A DNA stretch of 48,975 nt, taken from NCBI GenBank assembly GCA_949282555.1, contig CASDPK010000016.1, positions 1 to 48,975 on the forward strand, written 5' to 3'. How positions within the stretch are numbered: position 1 is the first letter of the stretch; the number at the start of each line of letters is the position of its first letter. The DNA comes from an uncultured Lentisphaeraceae bacterium. GTDB lineage: Bacteria; Verrucomicrobiota; Kiritimatiellia; RFP12; DVOR01. The notes under the pieces were generated by a model. That model had not been told where the DNA came from, did not search any database, and worked only from the letters and a program-made list of their open reading frames with translations. The position numbers were made by a program, and so were the translations under genes. Shown here piece by piece: positions 1 to 7,857 of the stretch.

Positions 1-1
1 G

Positions 2-99
2 CCCCTCCTCCTGTTTCGCTTTGCCCAAAGCCCGTCCATCTTTCCTCTTCCTTCGTTTCGGTCCTACAAGTGCGCAACACCATTGTGGACGATTCAAAC
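2..99 (+). repeat. Terminal inverted repeat, left copy (98 bp)
   Basis: Bases 2-99 are the exact reverse complement of 48878-48975, the last 98 bases of the window. Identity stops sharply at base 100. The repeat has no ORF of its own. It contains a small hairpin (GCTTTG/CAAAGC) and ends in the 17-mer at 81-97 that recurs at 21462-21478. It lies directly upstream of the nusA promoter. Its position exactly at both window ends suggests a dispersed genomic repeat where an assembly stopped. Confidence 0.95.
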
Positions 100-122
100 A
101 GGAACGTTGCAAATTCTTCGGC

Positions 123-151
123 TTGACGAGGAAAGAGATCCCATGTATAAT
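123..151 (+). promoter_or_regulatory. Promoter of the nusA operon
   Basis: TTGACG at 123-128 and TATAAT at 146-151 are separated by exactly 17 bases, a near-perfect sigma-70 type promoter. The predicted start is near 158, giving a leader of about 70 bases before nusA. The 17-mer of the terminal repeat ends 25 bases upstream of the -35 box. Confidence 0.85.
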
Positions 152-175
152 GAAGAGCGTTTTCTATTTGGCGTA

Positions 176-203
176 GAAGCGTGGGTTATCCCGCGCTTTT
201 TTT
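176..203 (+). terminator. Terminator-like hairpin in the nusA leader (possible attenuator)
   Basis: Arms 178-185 and 190-197 form an 8-bp stem with one G-U pair and a TTAT loop, followed by a run of seven T at 197-203. This is the form of an intrinsic terminator. It lies between the nusA promoter and the nusA start, so any transcript from that promoter must read through it. Because NusA itself affects termination, autoregulation is a natural inference. It could instead end a short RNA or an upstream transcript. Confidence 0.6.
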
Positions 204-230
204 GATTGAAAGACGGAAGGAGCAAAGAAA

Positions 231-1508
231 ATGGCAACGAATGCTGAGTTTGCTGCGGTGATTGGATACCTTGAACGGGAGCGTGGGGTGGACCGTGAGA
301 CGATTCTGCAGGCCATTGAAAGCTCCGTGGAGCAGGCCGCACGCAAAAATACGCGCACCTCTGCCGATTTCACCGTACGCATTGACCGCAAGACCTTGGA
401 AATCAAGGCATGGGATGTTTATGCCGTGTCGGATACGGAGCGCGGATTTGGCATTTTGACGGTCGAGCAGGCGCGCCGGTTTGATCCTTCCGTCAATGAG
501 GGGGACACGGTCAAGGTGCCGTTCCCCGCCGCGCGATTGGGGCGCATCGCCGCGCAGACGGCGAAGCAGACGATTCTCCAGAAGATTCGTGAGGCCGAAC
601 GGTCCAACGTTTACAACGAGTATAAGGACCGCGTGGGTGATATCGTCACCGGAACGGTGAAGCTGCTGGCTCGCAAGGATGTCTTTGTTGAACTTGGGAA
701 GACGGAGGCGTTGCTTCCCTCCAAGGAGCGTATTCCCTCAGAGGAGTACAACACGGGTGACGTGGTGCGGGCTTATGTGTTGCGTGTGCAGAATGAGACT
801 TCCGGTCCGGCGGTGACGCTTTCACGAGCGTGTCCCGAGTTCGTGCGTGCGCTTTTCCGCCTTGAGGTGGCTGAAATCGCCGATGGCGTGGTGGAAATCC
901 TCGGAGTTGCACGAGATCCGGGCCGACGTTCCAAAGTGGCGGTGCGGTCGCTTGATCCCGCGGTGGACCCTGTCGGGGCTTGCGTGGGAATGCGTGGCGC
1001 ACGCGTTCGCAACATTGTCCGGGAGCTCAACGGCGAGAAGTTGGATATCGTGCGCTATAGCGATGATCCGGAAACGTATGTTCGCGGTGCGTTGCAGCCG
1101 GCGGAACCGACCACGCTTTCCGTGGACTACGCCGCCCACACGGTTCATGCCACGGTGCCGGCGGATAAGCTTTCGCTTGCCATTGGTCGTGCTGGGCAGA
1201 ATGTCCGCCTTGCGACGAAGCTGACGGGGTGGAAGATTTCCATCACCGCAGACGAGCAGCCGGTGGGCGAGGAGAGCGATGAACAGGCTTTTGAAAACAA
1301 GCGGGAGGAAATGGTGCACGCGCTCGCTCGGGCCTTTGATGTGACCACGGTTGTGGCAGAGGCGCTCGTGAACCATGGCTTCCATTCTCCCGAGGGCGTC
1401 CTTCATGTGGAGCAGGCTTACTTCCAGTCGGAAACGGGGCTTGACGAGGCTACGGTGAAGGAAATCTACGAACACGCGCAGGCCATCGTTGATGCCAAGG
1501 GGGAATGA
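231..1508 (+). CDS. nusA: Transcription termination/antitermination factor NusA
   Basis: NusA binds RNA polymerase and nascent RNA and modulates pausing, termination and antitermination. The 425-residue product shows an N-terminal polymerase-binding domain (about 1-125), an S1 RNA-binding domain (about 133-200), KH1 with a GMRG loop near residue 255, and KH2 with the IGRAGQNVRLA signature near 318. An acidic C-terminal part of about 85 residues follows. It lacks the long tandem acidic repeats of the 495-residue E. coli protein. The start ATG has a good ribosome site, GGAAGGAG at 215-222. It heads the classical nusA-infB-rbfA-truB-ribF operon. infB begins 4 bases after its stop, so translation is probably coupled. 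Confidence 0.97.
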   Translation: MATNAEFAAVIGYLERERGVDRETILQAIESSVEQAARKNTRTSADFTVRIDRKTLEIKAWDVYAVSDTERGFGILTVEQARRFDPSVNEGDTVKVPFPAARLGRIAAQTAKQTILQKIREAERSNVYNEYKDRVGDIVTGTVKLLARKDVFVELGKTEALLPSKERIPSEEYNTGDVVRAYVLRVQNETSGPAVTLSRACPEFVRALFRLEVAEIADGVVEILGVARDPGRRSKVAVRSLDPAVDPVGACVGMRGARVRNIVRELNGEKLDIVRYSDDPETYVRGALQPAEPTTLSVDYAAHTVHATVPADKLSLAIGRAGQNVRLATKLTGWKISITADEQPVGEESDEQAFENKREEMVHALARAFDVTTVVAEALVNHGFHSPEGVLHVEQAYFQSETGLDEATVKEIYEHAQAIVDAKGE

Positions 1509-1512
1509 ACGC

Positions 1513-4197
1513 ATGAGAGTTTCTGAATTTGCCAAACAGGTTGGACTTCCCGCAGGGATCGTGCTGGCGCAAGCCAAGGCAATGCATCTGGAGGTGTCCT
1601 CGACGCTTTCCGCTTTGGACGATGAGGATGTCAGTGCGTTGGCGGCGTGGTCGAAGGGTCTTGCCACAGGGGATCGGGAACGTTTGATCGCGGAACACGA
1701 GGCTTCGCGGAAGGCTCGCCGAGCGAAAGGGGAAGCCCTGCGCGAGGAGGATATCCGCCGCAACCGTGAAGCCGTCGAGGCGCATCGCCGTCTTGCTTTG
1801 GAGGCAGAGTCTGCGCACGCCGAGGGGGGGACACCTCCATCGGCACCTGTCGCAGTGCCGGCTGTTGAGACTAAGCCGAAGCCGGCGGAGCCGTCACAGG
1901 AAACCGCCAATCCGAAGCCGGCGGAGCAGACCAAAGCTATTGAGACGGTGCCTCCTCCGAAGGTGCAAGAACCTGAGGCAAAGGTTGAGTCGGCAAAGGT
2001 TGAGCCCAAACCGGCCAAGCCTGCGACCCCGCCCCCGACGCGGGGCACTGCTTCACCGGCATCAAAGGCTCCTGCTCCAGTGCAGCAGGCTCCAGCGAAG
2101 AAGGAACCGCCTCGTCCGACGTTGGTGGGGCTTTCCGCTACGCCGCCGAAGCCCGCTCCTTCAACGCCGACGTTGGTGGGGCTGGCTCCTACGGTGCGCA
2201 AGAAGCCTGCGGCATCAACGCCTGCGGGACGCGGCAATGACCGCCCAGCGCGTGGGAATGGGGGGAACGAGCGCCGCAATAACGACCGGTCGGCCCGTAA
2301 CGATCGGCGTGGCAATGATCGTGGCATGGCTCCCCGCGGTAACAATAAGCCTGCCACGCCTCCCGCTCAATCCACGGCTTCGACGGTGGTTGTGAGTGGT
2401 ACGGCGTTGCAGTTGCGCGGTCCTGTAACGGTCAAAGAGTTGGCGGATTTGTTGGGCACGCGCCCCAATCTGTTGATCGCGGACTTGATGCGTTTGAATG
2501 TCCTTGCTTCCATCAACCAAACCTTGGAACTTGGGATTGTTCAAAAGGTCGCCGAGAAGTATGGCTTTACGGTGGAGATGGAAGAACGCTCCAAGCGTTC
2601 TGCGGAGCGTAAGCCACAGCTGAAGAGCGAGGATGCGGACGATGAAATCCCCGAGGATAAGCCTGAGGACATGAAGTTGCGTCCGCCCGTTGTCACGTTC
2701 CTTGGCCACGTTGACCATGGCAAGACGACCTTGATGGACTATATCCGCAAAGCTCATGTGGCCGCCGGTGAAGCGGGTGGCATCACCCAGCACATCGCTG
2801 CGTACACGATTGAGGTCGATCAGACGGATGACAACGGGAACAAGCGGCTGATCACCTTTGTGGATACGCCTGGACACTCTGCGTTTGAATCCATGCGCGC
2901 CCGTGGCGCGAATATCACCGACATCGCGGTCATCATTGTGGCGGCGGATGACGGCGTGATGCCGCAGACCCGCGAGGCCATCAAGCATGCCCGCAATGCA
3001 GGGGTGCAGATGCTTGTCGCGGTGACGAAGTGCGATAAGCCGGAAGCGAACCCCATGCGTGTGTATCAGATGTTGCAGGCAGAGGGCCTGACGCCGAGCA
3101 CGTGGGGTGGCGATATCGAATGTTGCGAAGTTTCCGGTACGACCGGCCAAGGTGTGGACGATCTGCTGGAAACTATTCTGATTCAGGCGGATGTGTTGGA
3201 GTTGCAGGCAAATCCCAACCGTCGTGCCAATGGCGCGGTCATTGAGTCTCAGCTGGAGCAGGGCCTTGGCCCCACGGCGACGTTGCTCGTACAGGGCGGA
3301 ACGCTTAAGGTCGGCGACGTGGTGCTTTGCGGTGAGTATTACGGCAAGGTGCGTACGCTCATTGACGAGCGTGGAAAGCAGGTGAAGTCTGCCGGGCCTT
3401 CCATCGCGGTCAAGTGCACGGGGCTTTCGGGAGTTCCGGAAGCGGGCTCGGAATTCCGGGTGATGCTCAACGAAAAGCGTGCGCGCGAGCTTGCGGAAAA
3501 GACGGCGGAAGAGAATAAATTGCAGGCGCTTTCGGCGGCGCAGTCTTCCGTCATGGCGGATTGGACGAAGATGCTTTCTTCGGACAGCAAGGCTCAGCTC
3601 GATGTGATCGTAAAGGCGGACACTCAGGGCACCGCGGAAGCGGTGGTGGAATGTCTTAAGGCCATTCACTCCGAAAAGGTTGGTCTCAAAGTGTTGTATT
3701 CCGGCGTGGGATCCATCACGGCGGCCGATGTTCAGCGTGCCAAAGGTGCGGTGATCGTGGGCTTTGGCGTGAATTGTGAGCCTGGCGTCCAGGGAATGGC
3801 GCGCCAGAATGGCGTTCGGATCAACACGTTCCGGATCATCTACGAGCTTATCGAGCACGTGAAACGTTGCATGCTCGACCTCATTCCTCCGGAGTACAAG
3901 GAGGTTGTCCGTGGCCATGCGGAAATCCGTCAGGTCTTTGACATCAGCAAGCTTGGTAAGATTGCCGGCTGTCAGATGCTCGACGGTACGCTCAAGTTCA
4001 AGGGCAAGTTCCGCATTTATCGTGGCAAGGCGCAAGTTTATGACGGTGCGCTCTTCACCATGAAGCACTTTAAGGACGATGTCAGGGAGGTTACGGCCGC
4101 CCAGGAATGCGGTCTTGGATTCGGTTCGTTCGAAGGATTCCAAGAGGGCGACATTGTTGAGTGCTACGAGATGGAAGAATTGCCCAAGACGCTGTAA
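1513..4197 (+). CDS. infB: Translation initiation factor IF-2
   Basis: IF-2 is the GTPase that places initiator tRNA on the 30S subunit and promotes subunit joining. The 894-residue product has an N-terminal IF2N domain (about 1-50), then a long Pro/Ala/Lys-rich linker with two copies of a PTLVGL motif and an Arg/Gly/Asn-rich stretch (about 235-285). A second IF2N-like segment precedes the G domain, which carries G1 GHVDHGKTT and G3 DTPGH. Domains II, III and IV follow. The fourth GTPase motif reads TKCD (Thr505) where IF-2 normally has NKxD. ATG 1513 is preferred to an in-frame ATG at 1489 inside nusA, because AAGGGGG at 1497-1503 is correctly spaced for 1513. Confidence 0.97.
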   Translation: MRVSEFAKQVGLPAGIVLAQAKAMHLEVSSTLSALDDEDVSALAAWSKGLATGDRERLIAEHEASRKARRAKGEALREEDIRRNREAVEAHRRLALEAESAHAEGGTPPSAPVAVPAVETKPKPAEPSQETANPKPAEQTKAIETVPPPKVQEPEAKVESAKVEPKPAKPATPPPTRGTASPASKAPAPVQQAPAKKEPPRPTLVGLSATPPKPAPSTPTLVGLAPTVRKKPAASTPAGRGNDRPARGNGGNERRNNDRSARNDRRGNDRGMAPRGNNKPATPPAQSTASTVVVSGTALQLRGPVTVKELADLLGTRPNLLIADLMRLNVLASINQTLELGIVQKVAEKYGFTVEMEERSKRSAERKPQLKSEDADDEIPEDKPEDMKLRPPVVTFLGHVDHGKTTLMDYIRKAHVAAGEAGGITQHIAAYTIEVDQTDDNGNKRLITFVDTPGHSAFESMRARGANITDIAVIIVAADDGVMPQTREAIKHARNAGVQMLVAVTKCDKPEANPMRVYQMLQAEGLTPSTWGGDIECCEVSGTTGQGVDDLLETILIQADVLELQANPNRRANGAVIESQLEQGLGPTATLLVQGGTLKVGDVVLCGEYYGKVRTLIDERGKQVKSAGPSIAVKCTGLSGVPEAGSEFRVMLNEKRARELAEKTAEENKLQALSAAQSSVMADWTKMLSSDSKAQLDVIVKADTQGTAEAVVECLKAIHSEKVGLKVLYSGVGSITAADVQRAKGAVIVGFGVNCEPGVQGMARQNGVRINTFRIIYELIEHVKRCMLDLIPPEYKEVVRGHAEIRQVFDISKLGKIAGCQMLDGTLKFKGKFRIYRGKAQVYDGALFTMKHFKDDVREVTAAQECGLGFGSFEGFQEGDIVECYEMEELPKTL

Positions 4198-4206
4198 GGA
4201 GCGCTC

Positions 4207-4593
4207 ATGTCCATTAACCGTCTTGACCGTGTCAACGCGCTTTTGCTTCGGGAAATCGCCGATGATCTTTACCGGGTGCTCCAATCGGAGCCTGAGATCG
4301 ACATCGCGGGCATTACCGTGACCAAGGTGTGCTGTGCTCCCAATCTGCGGACCGCAGATGTTTGGGTCTCGATCATGGATGCGGAGCAGCACCCCAATTG
4401 GCTTCGGAAACTCTCGAAGCACGCTAAGGAGATTCAGGAGCTTATCAACCGGAATCTGACGTTGCGCTTCACTCCGCATTTGCGGTTTCGACTTGATGTC
4501 GGCATCGCAAAAGGAGACCGCGTGCTTGATATTCTGAACCATCTGCCGCCTGCGGTCGAGGAAGGGGATGGGCCGGAGATTCCGGAAGCCTGA
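4207..4593 (+). CDS. rbfA: 30S ribosome-binding factor A
   Basis: RbfA binds the immature 30S subunit near the 5' end of 16S rRNA and assists late maturation and cold adaptation. The 128-residue product is of normal length and has the KH-like fold pattern. It opens with RLDRVNALLLREIADDL, has a central strand VTKVCCAPNLRTADVWVSI, and has the RFTPHLRFRLD motif near residues 90-100. AAGGAG overlaps the infB stop codon and stands 6-7 bases before the ATG, so it is translated from the same message. The 58 bases between it and truB hold a strong hairpin. Confidence 0.95.
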   Translation: MSINRLDRVNALLLREIADDLYRVLQSEPEIDIAGITVTKVCCAPNLRTADVWVSIMDAEQHPNWLRKLSKHAKEIQELINRNLTLRFTPHLRFRLDVGIAKGDRVLDILNHLPPAVEEGDGPEIPEA

Positions 4594-4597
4594 GTGT

Positions 4598-4624
4598 GAG
4601 GCGGCCTTATGACGGGGCCGCCTC
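4598..4624 (+). other. Strong hairpin between rbfA and truB
   Basis: GAGGCGGCC (4598-4606) and GGCCGCCTC (4616-4624) form a perfect 9-bp G+C-rich stem with a 9-base loop just after the rbfA stop. No T run follows, so this is more likely an mRNA-stability or processing element, or a weak Rho-independent attenuator, than a full terminator. Confidence 0.5.
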
Positions 4625-4651
4625 AAGTTCCTTGAACGTTTGACATTCCGT

Positions 4652-5389
4652 ATGAGTGCTGTTTTCTCAGATCCCGATGGTATTCTTCCGGTGGATAAGC
4701 CGGCGGGGATGCCTTCTCATGTTATAGTGACCACGCTTCGCCGAAAGTTTGGGTTTTCCAAGGTAGGCCATGGCGGAACGCTGGATCCTGATGCCACAGG
4801 GTTGCTTCTCATTCTCTTGGGTAAAGGAACCAAGATTTCCGATCGCGTAATGGGTGGGGATAAAACTTACACAGGGACGATTCGTTTCGGTGCCGCCACG
4901 ACCACTCAGGATCGCCTAGGTGAGGTGATTGAGCAACATTCCACGGGCGCACTGACGGAAACAGCGATTCATGAGGCGATACGGCGTGATTTCATTGGCG
5001 ACCTTTTTCAGAAGCCGCCGATGTATTCCGCAGTGAAGATTGCCGGGCAGCCGCTCTACAAGCTCGCCGTCCGTGGAGAGGAATGTGCGCGCGAAGAGCG
5101 CTTCATTCATGTTTTTTCTTTTAAGATCACGGCATTCCGTCCCGCGGATGAACGTGCGGAGGCAGATTTTGAAGTTCGGTGCACAAAGGGAACGTATGTT
5201 CGCACATTGGCGCACGATCTTGGGCAGACGCTTGGGGTAGGGGCTCATCTGTGTGCCCTGCGTCGGACGGCTTCCGGCAAAGTGGACATTGAGCGTGCCA
5301 CGCCGTTTGCGGATCTTCTCGATATGCCGCGTTCAGAGATTGAGCGGCGTGTGATTCCCTGTCCGAACTACCTTTCCGGTGCCTTCTGA
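4652..5389 (+). CDS. truB: tRNA pseudouridine(55) synthase TruB
   Basis: TruB converts U55 in the T-loop of tRNAs to pseudouridine. The 245-residue product has the family core GHGGTLDPDATGLL (about 40-53) containing the catalytic aspartate. It also has the KTYTG strand, the RxFxGxxxQxPPxxSAxK-type segment ending PPMYSAVKIAGQPLY, and the late motif CTKGTYVRTLAHDLG. ATG 4652 is chosen. A TTG four codons upstream is possible, and neither has a clear Shine-Dalgarno site. Its TGA overlaps the ribF ATG (ATGA), which indicates translational coupling. It is slightly shorter than E. coli TruB and lacks an obvious C-terminal PUA domain. Confidence 0.95.
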   Translation: MSAVFSDPDGILPVDKPAGMPSHVIVTTLRRKFGFSKVGHGGTLDPDATGLLLILLGKGTKISDRVMGGDKTYTGTIRFGAATTTQDRLGEVIEQHSTGALTETAIHEAIRRDFIGDLFQKPPMYSAVKIAGQPLYKLAVRGEECAREERFIHVFSFKITAFRPADERAEADFEVRCTKGTYVRTLAHDLGQTLGVGAHLCALRRTASGKVDIERATPFADLLDMPRSEIERRVIPCPNYLSGAF

Positions 5390-6333
5390 TGACACTCGAT
5401 GCCGTGCAGGCACTTGCTTCTTTGCCGCCGCATGCCGCCGTGGCCGTTGGCGGGTTTGATGGCGTTCATCTCGGGCACCGCGCACTTTTGGCGGAGATGC
5501 TTGCGTTCGCGAGCCGCACGGGGCGTCCGGCGTGTGTTTTGACATTTGAGGATGGTTCGCCTCGGGATTTTCTTGATCCATCCCATGCGCCAGGGCACAT
5601 TTACGATGATGCACACCAAGCGGATTGTTTGACTGCGCTTACGCATGGAATGGCGCGAATGATCCGGCTCCGCTTTGACGCGGCACTCGCGGCGATAACG
5701 GCCACAGATTTCGCAGGCTTCTTGCACGATGCGTCCATCTTTTGTGGGGAAGATTGGCGGTTTGGGAAAGGGGCGGAAGGCTCTCCGGCCACGTTGCGGG
5801 CCGATGGGTTCGACGTGCATGTGGTCCCTTACGTGTTTTGGGAGGGGGCGCGTATCTCTTCCACGCGCATTCGGGCGATGCTGGCCGAGGGTCGCTTGGA
5901 TGCCGTCGCCGCGATGTTGGGCACGCCTTGGTCGTTCACGGGGGCGGTGGTTCGTGGTCGTGGTCTTGCCGGGCCCACGTTTGGGGTGCCGACGCTCAAC
6001 ATTCCCTATCGAGGGCGCGGATGTGAGGATGTGCGTATGGCCCCGTTGGCGCATGGCGTTTATCGGGCACAGGCGGAGTTACGCACGGATCGGGGAAAGC
6101 AACTTGGCACTTGGCCGGCATTGGTCAATTTTGGCACAGCTCCCAGCGTGAAAGGGGAGCAAGAACCTTTGTTTGAAGCGCATTTGCTTGGGGCAGAGGG
6201 TGATTTTTATGGCGCCGTCGCCACGTTGTACTTTGATACGCCGCTTTTGAGGCCCGAGCGGCGGTTCGACTCCTTGGATGCGTTGCGCAGACAGATTCAC
6301 ATGGATCTTGCTTCTTGCGGAGGGCAACAGTGA
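5389..6333 (+). CDS. ribF: Bifunctional riboflavin kinase / FAD synthetase
   Basis: RibF phosphorylates riboflavin to FMN and adenylates FMN to FAD. The 314-residue protein begins with the nucleotidyltransferase domain carrying GGFDGVHLGHRALL (about 22-35) and the later ISSTRIRAML motif (about 156-165). The riboflavin kinase domain follows, with GRGLAGPTFGVPTLNI (about 190-205) in place of the commoner GRGLGRPTANL. The FGTAPSVKG segment and an acidic strand close the domain. Its position after truB is the conserved arrangement. The stop overlaps the GTG start proposed for azlC. Confidence 0.95.
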   Translation: MTLDAVQALASLPPHAAVAVGGFDGVHLGHRALLAEMLAFASRTGRPACVLTFEDGSPRDFLDPSHAPGHIYDDAHQADCLTALTHGMARMIRLRFDAALAAITATDFAGFLHDASIFCGEDWRFGKGAEGSPATLRADGFDVHVVPYVFWEGARISSTRIRAMLAEGRLDAVAAMLGTPWSFTGAVVRGRGLAGPTFGVPTLNIPYRGRGCEDVRMAPLAHGVYRAQAELRTDRGKQLGTWPALVNFGTAPSVKGEQEPLFEAHLLGAEGDFYGAVATLYFDTPLLRPERRFDSLDALRRQIHMDLASCGGQQ

Positions 6334-7049
6334 AAGCGCCGTTACTCTTTTTCTTGCGGGGATTGCGCGACGGTTTCCCCATCGGGGCGGGTTATTTCGC
6401 CGTCAGCTTCGCGTTTGGGATTCAGGCACGCGCCATTGGGCTTACGGCATGGCAGACATTCGTGCTCTCCGGTACCAATCTCACGAGTGCCGGGCAGTTC
6501 GCCGGGCTCGCGGTCATTGAGGTGGGGGGAAGCCTTGTTGCGATGGCTCTGACGCAACTAGTGATCAATCTTCGCTATTGCTTGATGTCGTGTGCGCTCT
6601 CCCAGCGCCTTCCGGAAAGGGTCTCATTTTGGCAACGTGCGCTTGTCGCGTTTGGGGTGACAGATGAGATTTTTGGGGTGAGCATCGGATTCCCACATCA
6701 GCTTCGCCCGGCTTATTCTTATGGGCTTATCGCGGCGGCGTGGCCGGGCTGGGCGTTTGGTTCGCTCACGGGGGCTTTGGCCGGAAGCGTTTTGCCGTCA
6801 CTTGTCGTCAATGCGTTGGGGATGGCGCTTTATGCCATGTTTGTGGCCATTGTCGTGCCGGCGGCCAAGACAGACCGAAAAGTGCTTATGGTTTCTCTTG
6901 CCGCGGCGGTTTGTTCGGTTGCGTTTGCCATTTTGCCGGGGCTTTCTGGCCTTTCGGAAGGGATGCGAGTGGTTTGGGTGACGGTTCTTGTTGCTGGCGT
7001 TGCGGCGCTTCTGTTCCCTGAATTTCCGGAGGAGGCGTGCCATGGGTGA
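6330..7049 (+). CDS. azlC: AzlC-family branched-chain amino acid exporter, large subunit
   Basis: AzlC with AzlD forms a two-component inner-membrane exporter for branched-chain amino acids and analogues. The 239-residue product is strongly hydrophobic. It has the family opening FFLRGLRDGFPIGAGYFAVSFAFG, a long central membrane region with NLRYCLMSCALSQRLP (about 85-100), and a DEIFG loop. GTG 6330 is preferred over an upstream TTG because GGAGG at 6319-6323 is well placed for it and it overlaps the ribF stop. The next gene starts before this one ends, as is usual for azlC-azlD. Confidence 0.88.
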   Translation: MKAPLLFFLRGLRDGFPIGAGYFAVSFAFGIQARAIGLTAWQTFVLSGTNLTSAGQFAGLAVIEVGGSLVAMALTQLVINLRYCLMSCALSQRLPERVSFWQRALVAFGVTDEIFGVSIGFPHQLRPAYSYGLIAAAWPGWAFGSLTGALAGSVLPSLVVNALGMALYAMFVAIVVPAAKTDRKVLMVSLAAAVCSVAFAILPGLSGLSEGMRVVWVTVLVAGVAALLFPEFPEEACHG

Positions 7050-7347
7050 ATCGGTTTGGCTCCAGATTGCGACAATGGCCGGCGTAACCTATGCCATTCG
7101 CTTTATCCCGCTTGTTCTCCTGCGCCGTGAGCTCCGAAATCCTTATCTCCGTGCGTTTTTGCACTATGTTCCCTATGCGACATTGACGGCGATGACCATT
7201 CCTTCCGCCGTGCTTTCTGCTCCACATCTGCTTTCTGGGGTGATTGGGCTAGCCGTCGCCGGAGGGTGTGCATTCAAAGGGATTTCATTGCTGCCCACCG
7301 CGGCGGCGGCTTCGTTTGCCGTGGGCATTGTGGAATATTTCTTTTGA
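7042..7347 (+). CDS. azlD: AzlD-family branched-chain amino acid exporter, small subunit
   Basis: AzlD is the small membrane partner of AzlC. The 101-residue product has about four hydrophobic segments and the family signature YAIRFIPLVLLRR near residues 14-26, followed by FLHYVPYATLTAMTIP. GGAGGAGG ahead of ATG 7042 sets the start, and the gene overlaps azlC by 8 bases. A strong bidirectional terminator follows at 7366-7395 and closes the long plus-strand operon that starts at nusA. Confidence 0.88.
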   Translation: MGESVWLQIATMAGVTYAIRFIPLVLLRRELRNPYLRAFLHYVPYATLTAMTIPSAVLSAPHLLSGVIGLAVAGGCAFKGISLLPTAAAASFAVGIVEYFF

Positions 7348-7365
7348 GGGCGGTATACCCAAAAA

Positions 7366-7395
7366 GCAAAGGCACGGGAGAACCCCGTGCCTTTT
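7366..7395. terminator. Bidirectional terminator between azlD and HU
   Basis: AAAGGCACGGG (7368-7378) and CCCGTGCCTTT (7384-7394) form an 11-bp perfect stem with a 5-base loop. A run of T follows on the plus strand, and AAAAAG precedes it, giving T's on the minus strand. It separates the convergent azlD and HU genes. A second small hairpin (7402-7417) overlaps the HU stop. Confidence 0.9.
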
Positions 7396-7415
7396 GCGTT
7401 CAAAGGCAGATGCCT

Positions 7416-7712
7416 TTACTTCCCGAGGACCTTGTCCTTGATCAGCTTGGAAACCGTGAACTTGACGGCCTTCTTGGCGGCAATCTTCATGGCCTCGCCG
7501 GTGGCGGGATTGCGGCCCATGCGGGCCTTGCGCTGAACGACGGAGAACTTGCCCAAGCCGGGGAGCGTGAAAGCCCCTTTCTTGGTCTCCTTGGCAACGA
7601 GGGCGAGGATGGCCGCATAGGTTTCCTCGACGGCGACCTTAGTGTAGCCCGTCGCGGCGGAGAGCGCGTCGATCATCTCAGCCTTGGTCATGGGTTTGGT
7701 GGTTTTAGCCAT
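7416..7712 (-). CDS. hup: HU/IHF-family DNA-binding protein
   Basis: HU is a small dimeric protein that bends and compacts DNA. The 98-residue product has a short basic N-terminal tail and then MTKAEMIDALSAATGYTK. The family signature follows as GKFSVVQRKARMGRNPATGE, including the beta-arm proline of RNPATG. Length is slightly above the usual 90. ATG 7712 is chosen over longer in-frame extensions because AAGGAG stands 9 bases upstream and homology begins there. A promoter with 17-base spacing lies at 7776-7804. HU and IHF subunits cannot be told apart with certainty here. Confidence 0.95.
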   Translation of the reverse strand: MAKTTKPMTKAEMIDALSAATGYTKVAVEETYAAILALVAKETKKGAFTLPGLGKFSVVQRKARMGRNPATGEAMKIAAKKAVKFTVSKLIKDKVLGK

Positions 7713-7775
7713 AGTGGATTGACTCCTTGGTTGTGAACAGCATCTCGTACGGTTCGTCCGCCTCGATGTACCTTT

Positions 7776-7804
7776 ATTATGGGGCTTTTCAGAGGACAAT
7801 GCAA
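7776..7804 (-). promoter_or_regulatory. Promoter of the HU gene
   Basis: Read on the minus strand, TTGCAT (7799-7804) and CATAAT (7776-7781) are 17 bases apart, about 65 bases before the HU start. The spacing is ideal and each box matches the consensus at most positions. Confidence 0.6.
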
Positions 7805-7814
7805 GCGGAAAGTC

Positions 7815-7839
7815 AAAAAATCGGGCCTTCCGTGGAAGG
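7815..7839 (-). terminator. Terminator after the GT4 glycosyltransferase
   Basis: On the minus strand CCTTCC/GGAAGG (7834-7839 with 7826-7831) folds just downstream of the stop at 7858, followed by a run of six T at 7820-7815. The loop is only two bases, so the actual fold may be slightly smaller. It lies immediately upstream of the HU promoter and would insulate HU. Confidence 0.55.
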
Positions 7840-7857
7840 GTGTTCTCCAAAAGGCGT

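Noticed and set aside
822..2357. A 511-residue minus-strand open frame across nusA and infB
   Set aside because: It opposes the IF-2 Pro/Ala linker and NusA in another frame. Its low-complexity Gly/Ser/Ala content is simply the reverse of that linker.
2215..4626. An 803-residue open frame on the minus strand across infB and rbfA
   Set aside because: It is the antisense shadow of two clearly recognised genes in G+C-rich DNA. It has no ribosome site and no recognisable domain, and its composition is Arg/His-rich as expected for a reversed frame.
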